DNA of 64,000 nt from Nipponacmea schrenckii (lineage: Eukaryota > Mollusca > Gastropoda > Lottiidae), in the NCBI GenBank assembly GCA_030562195.1, contig CM060201.1:36128067-36192066 (forward strand), given 5' to 3'. The stretch's first letter is position 1. Every line of letters begins with the position of its first letter. Below the pieces are notes generated by a model. It saw only the letters and a program-made list of their open reading frames with translations. It searched no databases and had not been told where the DNA came from. This document shows positions 46,401-61,400 of the stretch, piece after piece. A program made the position numbers and the translations under genes.

Positions 46401-49400
46401 TGTAATAGCTTGACATTGTGAAGATGTATAAGATGAAATTTTTGAATTGGCTGCGTGAGTGAGGTTGACATTCCTCAACTCAAGAAAATAGTACCCAAGG
46501 GAATAATCAATATTTTAAGCTCGTGGTACAATTGACAATTTTAAGATCGTTTTAGTTCAGATGAATACTATCTCTTAGAATGGACATAAATTTTAAAATA
46601 TCAAACATTCCGACGAAACATAGGTAGCATTAAATAATAAGATCTATAAGATCTATAAGGTTACTTAACCATTGATCAATGTATTGATTGAAAAATGCTG
46701 CCAAACCTTTTTAAAATAAATTTTATTGTATGTTTTTTTTAGGGATTATATAGGGATTCTGTCGTATAGCTTTGCGAACACAGATGTCACTGTAGAACAA
46801 AGAATCTTTATGGTTATATATGTATATATATATTTACCTTTAAATGGATCTTAAGTGTTTATATCTCTATAAGGAAGACAATAATTTTAACAAAGTAAAT
46901 AATAAATACACCAGGTTTCCTGGCTTGTCCCACGGGATTTTCTTGTGATCAAAAGCTTACATAAGATTTCGTCATTGGTTAAATGAACTGAAGCATTTCA
47001 ATTAAATATTCAAAGAGTCTTTTAGGTAAAACCTATTGTCTTATGCATTACCTTTAGTAATTGGTTCCCCTATTTTCATTAGTTTATATATATATATATA
47101 TATTCTATTATTGAAAGATAATTACTTATATCAATTAAATATAAGATACCAGTTTGTCTTGAAGAAACTCTCAAGACATGTTTACACGACTATGACAATG
47201 TATGCTTTCACGTATACTACGTAGACTATAACGTGTACGTTCGAGGATACAACACAAATCGTCTCATGTCCATCCGCTATTCAAACTGAATACTTGTATT
47301 TAGTCTCTACACGGAGTCTTTACACGTGGACCGTCTGCTAGGTCATAATTTCCTGGCAACCAATGACGTGATAATAGCCATCTGTCGGTATCAACTGCTG
47401 AACCCTGGTCGTTTTGGATTTGGATCCCAGTGAAGTCTAGAGTAGACCAACATGGTGGAGCTTAGAATTTACCCTCATGTACACAGCTCTTAATTGACTC
47501 GTAATAAACTTGTTAAAAAGAGAATGAAAACGAATGTTCTGACCAATGGCCGCGATAGAACGATCAATTTGTAATTTTTCTATCAATTAGTCAAAACAAA
47601 CATTGGTTAAAACTAGTTATTATTTGTTTTAGTATTCGTTTATCATCCCCAGCGATTTGAAAGATTAGTTTTAAATTTAATTTTCATGTAGTTCATTAAT
47701 ATAAACACATTTTAACGTTATTGGTGGTTTCAAAGTAGAGGATCCCTTACAATCTGAAACACCCACAAAACTAAGTCATTTTTAGACATGTTCTTCTTTT
47801 AATATAGCCGAATTGCGTTGTCCAAGCCTTTCAACAACGTCCACATAGGCTAAATTTCTATCGAAAAATGACACAGAGATAATTCATAGACACGAATAAT
47901 CTAACAAGTTTGGTTCTGTTACTCTTAAAATACGAAAAACCATCTTTTATTGAAAGGTTTCGCTCTGTAGAATAGTTCATTGTTTAGTTCATTGTTCTAA
48001 GATAGATAACGACTTCATTAGATCATCGAATCGCATCAAAAACAACAATTTAAAGGCGGAACTCAGACTCTTGTATGCTGGGTCTCTTTTATGGAATGTC
48101 TATCGGCAATTTGATCGTAAATCCGATAAAATCCTGAATATTATGCAGGTGTATCACTCCCTGTAGAAACACCCCAAAACAAACCCTTTGTCAATAGAAA
48201 TTAGTAACAATGTTGAGAACGGTGAGGGTAATAATAACAACCTGTGGTATCCGAGTCTATCCTCGTATTATGCCGTAAACATTTTCAAAGAAACATTCTG
48301 CGACCAAAGCGTATACGTGTAGTATGAATTTTTGCAGAAAGGAGCTTAGAAGTAACAGTTCCGTACCTAATTAAACAACAACACCAGACTAAATCATTCG
48401 AGGTCACGCCTTTAAATTTTCTCCTTATTATCCTCGTGTCCCGTTTCTGGTCACGTTCTTATATGGAAACGATCTCTGTTGTTGGAGAGTTCTTAACCTA
48501 TTTCATATTTCAACGATCTGCTGACTACAAGATGTAATCGAATTGTTATTTCAGGCTATACCAGTAACAGCAGTCGAGGCGGTGGTTATAAAAGCTGTCA
48601 ATGATTCTAACTCACAATCAGAAGTTTTAGTGGACAGTTTAAAAACCGGAGATCCATTAGAGGAGAAATTAACTTCGGTACGTAGCAAATATTGAAATTT
48701 AAATGTTATGATGTGTACTTTCTATATTAAAAAAAAAAAAAAAAACAAAAAACATCTTCAATGGTTGATCCCAGGTTCATGAAGGTTAATAATAATTGAA
48801 ACAGTAGATAGATGAAACCACTATTTTAATTTTAGCAACTTTTCGATTCACAAACACTATTGCATTGCTTGATAAAGATTGCAGTATGTGGATTTATTTA
48901 TCTAAAGTTACTATATGTATTATCGTATTGCTTGATAAAGATTGCAGTATGTGGATTTATTTATCTAAAGTTACTATATGTATTATCGTATTGCTTGATA
49001 AAGATTGCAGTATGTGGTTTTATTTTTTAAATTAATAATGTTCTACCAATTTGTTAAATGACCATTTACAGATGAAATAGAAACCGTTCTACAGATCATC
49101 CGTGCATGAATAGACATTGTTCCAACCTTGTTAAGATATTTATTTATTTTGTTTCCTTTGGAGATATCTTTAAAATGTCCAGTCCGTAGTCTCGGTTTAA
49201 TTGTCGCCTGAATTACCTTTTAACTTTGTTTCTCTATGCCAGTTCCTTCAAACCAAGGTGGAACCAAATATTATATTTTGTTTATTTTGAATTAAAAACT
49301 TTAATTTTTTCACCAATGTGATAATATTTTTCACCTTGTTTTATTTGCAAAATCAAGGTTTTTTATTCATAATCAAAAACGAATGATGTGGTATGTGAAC

Positions 49401-52400
49401 CACCGTAGATACCACCAGGATCAAACTTGGTTGGTGTAAAATATGATTCAATGACTCCACTGAAGTTATGATATTGTATATATTTTCTAACGTGTTCATA
49501 TAATGCTTCACACTGAGAGAAATATTTTAAATCAAGTTACATTATTTAAAAATATAATTTATTATAATTTCCTAAATCCATCAGATTGTTACGATTTTTA
49601 GTGTTAATGTAAGTTTATGTTCAAGCTTCTGCTTTGAAACAAAATGATATTATTATTTAAAAAGCACCCTGTTACTCGTTCACAACTAGAATGATCCAGT
49701 TTAATAAATCTATAATAATATTCCTATTGTAATCTTACAACATTGATAATAATTCAATCTTCGAATTGCTTCTTGATTGAAAACTATTTCTTCCACGGAA
49801 GGCTTTCACTTTTTGACTTGTGGAAGTACATCAGTTTTCACTTTATTACGATTGTAGGCACTGGAAATTTTGATGGAGAAGTCAATAGAGACAGTGAATG
49901 ATGTCATACAAGCAGGATCCGTGTCATTAAGTCAGATACTACAGTTCAGTACTACAGTCGCATCTTCTATTTCTAAACCAGAAATAGTGTCCGAGAAAAC
50001 ACAGGTCAGAAATATACAATAAAATGACATTTAAACCGTTCCCAATACAAGAATACAATAGAGATTAACAAGACAATTTACTATATATTGTTAGTCTTGT
50101 TATGTTATTTTTCTTGATAACACTGTCTGTATAAGCATAAGAAACGCTGAGTTAATAAAATTATTAAAGTCAGAAATAGTATATCTATATATCCAGTGCT
50201 TTTTAAAGTATATTGTAGTTGGTATTGAATTATGTTCCATGATAACAACGTCAAACTTAGTCTTTGATGAAAGCTAAATTAATAAAGCACGGTTGCTTAA
50301 AATAGATTTTTAAAAAGGTTTTCAATTTCTTTAATGAATATCAGCATTGTTCTTCACCATTCCAATTTCGATTCAAAGATCTTCATTTCCTGCAATTCCA
50401 TTTAAGTTTTGTATTAGATAACGTCACAATTTTTCACAAAATATGACCATCAAACGACCATATCGAATGAATAGTTTCCGTGACCATGTTGTTTTAGTAA
50501 TTACAGTTTGATACTTGGAATGAATGGCAATAATTTGTGGTCATTATTCTATCTGCCAATCTGTATAATGGTCAACAATCTTAGCATACAATATTGGCGT
50601 ATATTGACATTTATAATTATATATCAACAGGAAGCCATCACCAACTCGGCTGTTAAATTAAGTGAAGGATTATTGTTAAATACAAATAATAACCTGAAAG
50701 AGGCTGATATTCGCCAAGCCTTGGAAGGTGAGTACAATACTCAGTCCCTAGTTACGCCGTCCCATGAGGTTACCGTATACACTAGTACAAATACAACATG
50801 CGCAAAATCCAGGCCGGCTAATTTATAAATGCAACTGTTTATCGCCATTTCTTCTTCAGGCCGTCTAACATAAATCTTTATAAAGCCGTTCCCTCGAGAG
50901 TATGAAATGTTTTATGCTCTATCTACCACGACCAATTTTTGTTGTTAATAAAACATTATTATTTGTCCTTTAAAGAGCCAACGTTAGTAACAAAATAACT
51001 AACTATTTTGATTCCCTATGTTGAGAGCAAATACAACTAATGCTTCGTGTGTAAAGGCATCAATGTATTTATCAATTTGGTATGGACTATAGATAGTCTA
51101 CATTAATATTAATTTAGGCAAGAGTAGTTGTTAAGTGGGTGATCTTTTCATTACTTTATCACTAGGACGGAAAACTCCATTAATTTCATTTTTAATTACT
51201 TCCTCTTCTTCACAGTCTCGACTTCTTTAAGCTTAGGGCAAGTCAGTAAGATACTCACTCTCTTATCCCTGGGTCCATGGTTCAATCAAACGTCCAGATG
51301 TGTATATACACACTATTAGACTATGATGTATGTGATGTTGTATATAGACACTATTAGACTATTATGTATGTGATGTTGTATATAGACACTATTAGACTAT
51401 ATGTATGTGATGTTGTATATAGACACTATTAGACTATATGTATGTGATGTTGTATATAGACACTATTAGACTATTATGTATGTGATGTTGTATATAGACA
51501 CTATTAGACTATTATGTATGTGATGTTGTATATAGACACTATTAGACTATATGTATGTGATGATTGTATATAGACACTATTAGACTATATGTATGTGATG
51601 TTGTATATAGACACTATTAGACTATATGTATGTGATGTTGTATATAGACACTATTAGACTATATGTATGTGATGTTGTATATAGACACTATTAGACTATA
51701 TGTATGTGATGTTGTATATAGACACTATTAGACTATTATGTATGTGATGTTGTATATAGACACTATTAGACTATATGTATGTGATGTTGTATATAGACAC
51801 TATTAGACTATATGTATGTGATGTTGTATATAGACACTATTAGACTATATGTATGTGATGTTGTATATAGACACTATTAGACTATATGTATGTGATGTTG
51901 TATATAGACACTATTAGACTATATGTATGTGATGTTGTATATACACACTATTAGACTATATGTATGTGATGTTGTATATACACACTATTAGACTATATGT
52001 ATGTGATGTTGTATATAACACTATTAGACTATATGTATGTGATGTTGTATATAGACACTATTAGACTATATGTATGTGACTGTTGTATATAGACACTATT
52101 AGACTATTATGTATGTGATGTTGTATATAGACATTATTAGCTATATGTATGTGATGTTGTATATAGACACTATTAGACTATATGTATGTGATGTTGTATA
52201 TAGACACTATTAGACTATATGTATGTGATGTTGTATATACACACTATTAGACTATATGTATGTGATGTTGTATATAGACACTATTAGGCTATATGTATGT
52301 GATGTTGTATATAGACACTATTAGACTATATGTATGTGATGTTGTATATACACACTATTAGACTATATGTATGTGATGTTGTATATAGACACTATTAGGC

Positions 52401-55400
52401 TATATGTATGTGATGTTGTATATAGACACTATTAGGCTATATGTATGTGATGTTGTATATAGACACTATGTGACTATATGTATATGATGTATATAGACAC
52501 TATTAGACTATATGTATGTGATGTTGTATATAGACACTATTAGGCTATATGTATGTGATGTTGTATATAACACTATTAGCTATATGTATGTGATGTTGTA
52601 TATAGACACTATTAGACTATATGTATGTGATGTTGTATATAGACACTATTAGCTATATGTATGTGATGTTGTATATAGACACTATTAGACTATATGTATG
52701 TGATGTTGTATATATACACTATTAGACTATATGTATGTGATGTTGTATATACACACTATTAGGCTATATGTATATGATGTTGTATATACACACTATTAGA
52801 CTATATGTATGTGATGTTGTATATAGACACTATTAGACTATATGTATGTGATGTTGTATATACACACTATTAGACTATATGTATGTGATGTTGTATATAC
52901 ACACTATTAGACTATAGGTATGTGATGTTGTATATAGACACTATTAGACTATATGTATGTGATGTTGTATATAGACACTATTAGACTATATGTATGTGAT
53001 GTTGTATATAGCACTAGCAAGATATGTAAATATAGACTATATGTATGTGATGTTGTATATAGACACTATTAGACTATATGTATGTGATGTTGTATATAGA
53101 CACTATTAGATTTAGCTATATGTATGTGATGTTGTATATAGACACTATTAGACTATATGTATGTGATGTTGTATATACACTACTATATGTATATTTTTTA
53201 ATTAGACTATATGTATGTGATGTTGTATATAGACACTATTAGACTATATGTATGTGATGTTGTATATAGACACTATTAGACTATATGTATGTGATGTTGT
53301 ATATAGACACTATTAGACTATATGTATGTGATGTTGTATATAGACACTATTAGACTATATGTATGTGATGTTGTATATAGACACTATTAGCTATATGTAT
53401 GTGATGTTGTATATAGACACTATTAGACTATATGTATGTGATGTTGTATATAGACACTATTAGACTATATGTATGTGATGTTGTATATAGACACTATTAG
53501 GCTATATGTATGTGATGTTGTATATAGACACTATTAGACTATATGTATGTGATGTTGTATATAGACACTATTAGACTATATGTATGTGATGTTGTATATA
53601 GACACTATTAGACTATATGTATGTGATGTTGTATATAGACACTATTAGACTATATGTATGTGATGTTGTATATAGACACTATTAGCTATATGTATGTGAT
53701 GTTGTATATAGACACTATTAGACTATATGTATGTGATGTTGTATATAACACTATTAGACTATATGTATGTGATGTTGTATATAGACACTATTAGACTATA
53801 TGTATGTGATGTTGTATATAGACACTATTAGACTATATGTATGTGATGTTGTATATAGACACTATTAGACTATATGTATGTGATGTTGTATATAGACACT
53901 ATTAGGCTATATGTATGTGATGTTGTATATAGACACTATTAGACTATATGTATGTGATGTTGTATATAGACACTATTAGACTATATGTATGTGATGTTGT
54001 ATATAGACACTATTAGACTATATGTATGTGATGTTGTATATAGACACTATTAGACTATATGTATGTGATGTTGTATATAGACACTATTAGACTATATGTA
54101 TGTGATGTTGTATATAGACACTATTAGACTATATGTATGTGATGTTGTATATAGACACTATTAGACTATATGTATGTGATGTTGTATATAGACACTATTA
54201 GACTATATGTATGTGATGTTGTATATAGACACTATTAGACTATATGTATGTGATGTTGTATATAGACACTATTAGCTATATGTATGTGTGTTGTATATAA
54301 CACTATTAGACTATATGTATGTGTGTTGTATATAGACACTATTAGACTATATGTAGTATGTGTATATAGACACTATTAGACTATATGTATGTGATGTTGT
54401 ATATAGACACTATTAGACTATATGTATGTGATGTTGTATATAGACACTATTAGACTATTATGTATGTGATGTTGTATATAGACACTATTAGACTATATGT
54501 ATGTGATGTTGTATATAGACACTATTAGACTATATGTATGTGTGTTGTATATAGACACTATTAGACTATATGTATGTGTGTTGTATATAGACACTATTAG
54601 ACTATATGTATGTGATGTTGTATATAGACACTATTAGACTATATGTATGTGATGTTGTATATAGACACTATTAGACTATATGTATGTGATGTTGTATATA
54701 GACACTATTAGGCTATATGTATGTGATGTTGTATATAGACACTATTAGGCTATATGTATGTGATGTTGTATATAGACACTATGTGACTATATGTATATGA
54801 TGTATATAGACACTATTACACTATATGTGACGGTTGAGAGTAACATGTATATATTTGTGTTTAGGTTTAGGAGCGTTACAAGATAAAATTATATCAATCG
54901 GTTCTCCTGATTTACCGGATGAGTCGGAGATAGATTTTCGTGCAGAGAATGTTACCAGTCAACAGGGATTCAACCCACAGGAAGTTGATTATTTTATGAA
55001 ATTTGGGGCAAAAAAGAGAAGAGTCAGGGCGTTAAAGAGACTTCGACAGGTTGGTATATTTATTTTTGTTTTGTTAAAATATCTCATTACTTTCATTATT
55101 GTCATTCATACTTTCTTTATACATGATTAGAAAATTATTTCAAACATGTTTTTGTTTCCTTCAGGCACGCAGAAATATCGAACAAAACGTCAAGCTGTGG
55201 AATAACTCGTTCGCTATCTTAGAGAGATTTACCACTAGTGATACAGAACGAGTGATGAAACGGGAAACATTTACCATGAAATATCAAAGATTAAACCTGG
55301 CCAAGCTTAATGAACAATCCAGTAACGAGACAGATTATGATGATAATGGGATTAATATTGGTCGATATGGAATTGATTTAGATCCCGATACAGAGGTCAA

Positions 55401-58400
55401 AGTTAAGGTATGTTGATAAAAAGGGGTCAATGTTAGGTGAAAGTGAATGTAGGTATATGAAAAAATGTCGCGGTGAGGGTCAGGCTAGGATATGTCAAGG
55501 TTCAAAGTGAAGGTATGTTAATTAACAGGGGTCAAGGTGAAGGTAGGTCAATAAACGAGAGTCAAGGTGAGGATAGGATAAAAGACAGGGGTCAATGTGA
55601 AGGTAGGTCAATAAACGAGAGTCAAGGTGAAGGTAAGATAAAGATATGGGTCAATGTGAAGGTATGCTAATATACAGGGGTCATGGTGAAGGAAGGTCAA
55701 TAAGGGCAAGGTGAAGGTATGTTATTGAACAGGGGTCATGGTGAAAGTAGGTCAATAAATAGGTCAAGGTGAATGTATGTTATTGAACAGGGGTCATGGT
55801 GAAAGTAGGTCAATAACTAGGGCAAGGTGAATGTATGTTAATAAACAGGGGCCATGGTGAAGGTAGGATAAAAGACAATGGTTAAGGTGAAGGTAGGATA
55901 AAAGACAAGGGCCATGGTGAAGGTAGGATAAAAGACAATGGTTAAGGTGAAGGTAGAATAAAAGACAATGGTTAAGGTGAAGGTAGGATAAAAGATAATG
56001 GCAATGTGAAGGTATGTCAATAAACAGAGGTGAAGATGAAGGTTGGATAAAACACAAGGGTCAAGGTGAAGGTATGTAAATATACAGGGGTCAAGGTGAA
56101 GGTAGGTCAACACGCAGGAATCCGAATAAAGCTACGTGTATTAGTATCCCCATCAAGCAATAACGCATTTATACTTATAAGAATAATTATAAAAAATTTT
56201 TTGTAGATAGTGATTTTGAAGAAGAACATCTATATTCAAGGAGCCAACTCACCACGTGTTACTAGTCCAGTAGTATCCTCGGCAATAACAGACGCTAAAA
56301 CTGGCTCTCCGGTAGCTCCTACACGACAGAAAATCAACTTTAAAAACCCTAGAGACGTTTCGTTCAATAGAGTATCTCCTACTTTTATTGAGGGCGATGC
56401 TTCGGGGTTGTTTTATATGAAGACTTTGTACAAGACGAAAGGATCCCACATCTGCATTCTGCTGAGACCGGAGCGTCGGGCGATAAAATACGACGTTTTC
56501 TGGCGGAGTTTGATCACCCCTACTGATTCGGAATATGATTTTCTGCACACGGAGTTGGAATTAGGGTCTGACTCTAAGACTTTGTTAGGATGTCTGAAGC
56601 CCAATCAAGTAAAGAGGACTGGAATAATGTATGCTGGTCTGAGACCTTCGAAAACAGATGGTAAGATGCCTCTTCTGGTATAGTTATAAACCTGTATACT
56701 TTATATAGTATATATAGTATTTAATTTTAGATGACACCGAGATTTTTTTCCCGTTCTTGTTTCATGACCTTGTATGTCCACACGTATCAGTAAGATATCA
56801 TTTGTCTGAGATCCGGATAACAGATAACACGTACCGTACTGGCGATATTTAGAGTCTGCTAACGACCATGGTAATATCTTATTAAAGACAGGTACTTTTT
56901 TCCGTATTGATGCCTTGATAACTGTAAAGATGGACAATACGGTGAGGGTCAAGCTAGGATAGACCAGAGGTCAAAATGAAGATTGGTAAACAAACAGGGT
57001 TCAAGGTAAAAGTAAGTTTATACGTTAATGTCTAGATAACTGTAATGATGGACAATATTTTATTTCTTTCATTTAGAATCTAATCAACCATCAAGTAGAA
57101 AGCGTCGTGCCGCAACCAATACAAGTAGTACGGACTCGAACGAGCTGACTACGCCGTTAAATATCAGTATGCAGACCTTCTCTTGTTTGACATGGAGTGG
57201 AGTAAAACAAGACTGGGACGATGATAAGTGTGAGGTAAATATATTTATGACAGTATAGCTTCCTGGTAATAAACATAGTTTTAGAGGTCCAGGAGATCAA
57301 ACTGAAATATGTGTTGTAAGGAACCTTCCTTGTTTCCTAATCATTGACATTTAAAGAGATGCTACGTCTTAGCATGAACATAAATTTTAAGTTTTCAAGA
57401 ATGGTCAATATGAGTATATTATGGATGTCATCAATTCTGTATATTCATCAGTGAATTATCTGGTTATTTATTTTTTATGTCATTTTTTGCAGCAGGTATA
57501 TTTTCTTATGAATAAAACAGTTGCGTGAGTATGAATAGAGTTGCAAGTACCGTAATCGTAATTGTCAAGGGTGTAGTACAAGGCACTCACCAATGAACCT
57601 AGAGCCAGGTCGCTTGTAAAACCCCAATTATTATTTGTCCTTTCAGTTGGAATATGACTTGGTAAAGGGAATTATATCATGTCTATGTCCAGGAGAGGAG
57701 AATTCTATCACAGCTTCGTCATTCTTCGTGGCTCCAAATAAGATAGATTTCGCTACGGTTTTCAGCAAATTTGATATCAAGTCTCAAGGTGCAGTCTTAT
57801 CGGTTATCATCGTTATTATACTACTGGGTATTCTGGCTGCGGTTTGGGGACGGTGGAAAGATTCTGTCGATGTTTTACAGGTAGGCTTCACATTATCTTT
57901 ATTCTTTGACTCAATTTTTTTTAGACATTTTGAGATACGTGATGTGGTTCAAGGTTATTATCAAATGAACTATAAATAGTTTTCAACTTGCCTGAAAATG
58001 TATTTCTTGATCAGTTATCTATCAAGCTCGGGGCTGAAAGAGTTTGATCATTCTCCCTCCCTGACGCTACAGCACCCACAACATGTATATCAGCCGGGGT
58101 TTGACGCTATAGCACCCACAACATGTATATCAGCCGGGGTTTGACGCTACAGAACCCACAACATGTATATCAGCCGGGGTTTGACGCTACAGCACTCACA
58201 ACATGTATATCAGCCGGGGTTTGACGCTACAGCACCCACAACATGTATATCAGCCGGGGTTTGACGCTACAGCACCCACAACATGTATATCAGCCGGGGT
58301 TTGACGCTACAGCACCCACAACATGTATATCAGCCGGGGTTTGACGCTACAGCACCCACAACATGTATATCAGCCGGGGTTTGACGCTACAGCACCCACA

Positions 58401-61400
58401 ACATGTATATCAGCCGGGGTTTGACGCTACAGCACCCACAACATGTATATCAGCCGGGGTTTGACGCTACAGCACCCACAACATGTATATCAGCCGGGGT
58501 TTGACGCTACAGAACTCAAAACATGTATATCAGGCGGGGTTTGACGCTACAGCACCCAAAACATGTATATCAGCCGGGGTTTGACGCTACAGCACCCACA
58601 ACATGTATATCAGCCGGGGTTTGACGCTACAGCACCCACAACATGTATATGCAGGGGTTTGACGATACAACACCCACAACATGTATATCAGGCGGGGTTT
58701 GACGCTTTCAGCACCCACAACATGTATAACAGCCGAGGTTTGACGTTACAACACCCACAATATGTATATCAGGCGGGGTTTGACGCTACGGGAAGACTAT
58801 TGAGCTAACTATTGGTCATGGGGCTAAATACTGAATACCCACAACATGTATATCAGGCTGAGATTGACGCTACAGCACCCACAACATGTAAAACAGTCGG
58901 GGTTTGACGCTACAGCACCCACAACATGTATATCAGCCGGGGTTTGACGCTACAGCACCCACAACATGTATATCAGTCGGGCTTTGACGCTACAGGAAGA
59001 CTTTTGAGCTAACTATTGGTCTTTGGGCTTAATACTGAATACCGATCCTACAATAAACATCTATTTCAGTGGGGTGTAACACTACTTGAAGATAATTTTA
59101 CCACCGACCAGTATTATTATTTAATAACAGTGTATACTGGGTTTGTTAGGGAAGGCTCCACCAACTCTAATGTTAGCTTTGATCTCTATGGTGAAAAAAA
59201 TAACACGGATGTTCGAAAACTATCTGATGGTGTAAGAAAGGTAAGCAAAACCTATTCATTTGTGTATAAAAACTAAATAATGTCAAAGTAAGAAGAAGGA
59301 TATATAGCTTGTGTTTCTAAACGTAGTATGTAATATGGTAAGAAATAGTATTTCAAACGTAGTATGTTATAAAGTAAGAAGTAGTATATCTATATATCTT
59401 GTGTTTAGAAACATAGTATGTAATAAAGTAAGAAGTAGTATATCTATATATCTTGTGTTTAGAAACGTAGTATGTAATAAAGTAAGAAGTAGTATATCTA
59501 TATATCTTGTGTTTATAAACGTAGTATGTAATAAAGTAAGAAGTAGTATATCTATATATCTTGTGTTTTGAAACGTAGTATGTAATAAAGTAAGAAGTAG
59601 TATATCTATATATCTTGTGTTTAGAAACGTAGTATGTAATAAAGTAAGAAGTAGTATATCTATATATCTTGTGTTTAGAAACGTAGTATGTAATAAAGTA
59701 AGAAGTAGTATATCTATATATCTTGTGTTTAGAAACGTAGTATGTAATAAAGTAAGAAGTAGTATATCTATATATCTTGTGTTTATAAACGTAGTATGTA
59801 ATAAAGTAAGAAGTAGTATATCTATATATCTTGTGTTTATAAACGTAGTATGTTATAAAGTAATAAGTAGTATATCTATATATCTTGTGTTTAGAAACGT
59901 AGTATGTAATAAAGTAAGAAGTAGTATATCTATATATCTTGTGTTTTGAAACGTATTATGTAATAAAGTAAGAAGTAGTATATCTATATATCTTATAATA
60001 TCAGTTATAAATAACCTAGAAGTAGTAGGCCTATATCTATATATCTTGTGATTTATTTCAGGGATTCCAAGCAGGGAGTGTAATGCATTTTCTGATGGCA
60101 GTTCCAGAACACCTAGGTAATCTCCAGTATCTCAGAATATGGCATGATAATTCGGGTAAAGGGAAGTATGCTTCCTGGAATCTCAACAGAATAGAGGTGG
60201 TCGACATACAGTTGAATGAAAGGTGAGTCTAATTTTATTGAAATAATTAGGTTAATACATGCCACGATACGCGTAGTGTATTGCGAGGTCATTAATCAAT
60301 ACTAGACGAAACATAGCATAACATAAAGTTTTTCTTTGTATCGCCATATTTGTACCAATCGTCATGAAAAAAACTTTCTAGTTGAGAGCAAGCTAAATTT
60401 TCAGTTAATCAGTTTCGAGTGGAGTTGCCCTTTTTGTGTTTTTCTGTGATATAGTTTTTATATTGAGCTTTTGTTTTAATGCTTTTTTTTTTATCTCTTT
60501 TATACCTTTTTAGTTTAAAATAGTAAGTGTTCAAGTGATATAAAAATGGCCCATTTTGGTGCCGGAAAACCTTAATACGTTTCATTTTATTTGTCTGGAA
60601 TGTTGGTAGTGGACATCCTATTACTTCTCGTATCCTGTTGCCTTTCATTATTATTCAATCTTCAATTTCAGTTTTGTCTTTATGACGAATAGCTGGTTGT
60701 CCATTGAAGAGAGTGCGATAGATAAAGTCATCCCAGTCTGTGGACAGGAAAATCTTAAAAACTTCAGAAGTATTTTCATGGAGCATGCCCGAAATCACGT
60801 GACCGACGAACACGTCTGGTTGTCTGTGTTCTTCAGGCCGGTTAAAAGTCATTTTACACGAGTCCAGCGAGTTGGGTGTTGCGTCGCTCTCTTGTTTCTG
60901 ACCATGATCTCCAACGCCATGTTCTTTCAATCCGATACGGACAGAGACCGCCAGAGAACGGCTTCTATAGAATTGGGACCAATCAAATTCAATCCTAGCC
61001 AAATTTTTATTTCTTTTGTAAGTGCAATTATTACAGCAGTCCCTGTTACAATCATTATGATAATGTTCCGTAAATCTAAGCTGAAACCGAAAGTAAGAAA
61101 ACAGAGATCAGTACCCAGCTGGTTACCCAACAAGATCAAAGATCGACTCGAATTTAGTCAGAAATTAGAAGACATACTGGTGATCCCCGATAACGTGGCT
61201 TTGAAAGACGCCATATTGCCTCATTGGTGTACGTATATAGGATGGTTGTTAGTCTTCGCCTCGACTGTGGTCTCTGGTTTCTTTCTGATGCTCTACAGTA
61301 TGGAATGGGGTAAAGATATATCTGAAGAATGGCTGACTACGTTTGTCATGTGTTTTGTGGAATCGGTGACCTGTGTTGATCCATTTAAGGTAAGACCACA

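Noticed and set aside
45565..46478. Minus-strand frames up to 293 codons
   Set aside because: The same 40-bp repeat family; openness is a property of the unit.
59311..59949. 86- and 110-codon frames (NVVCNKVRSSISIYLVF)
   Set aside because: 54-bp intronic repeat with length divisible by three, lying between two PLAT exons that splice together in phase.
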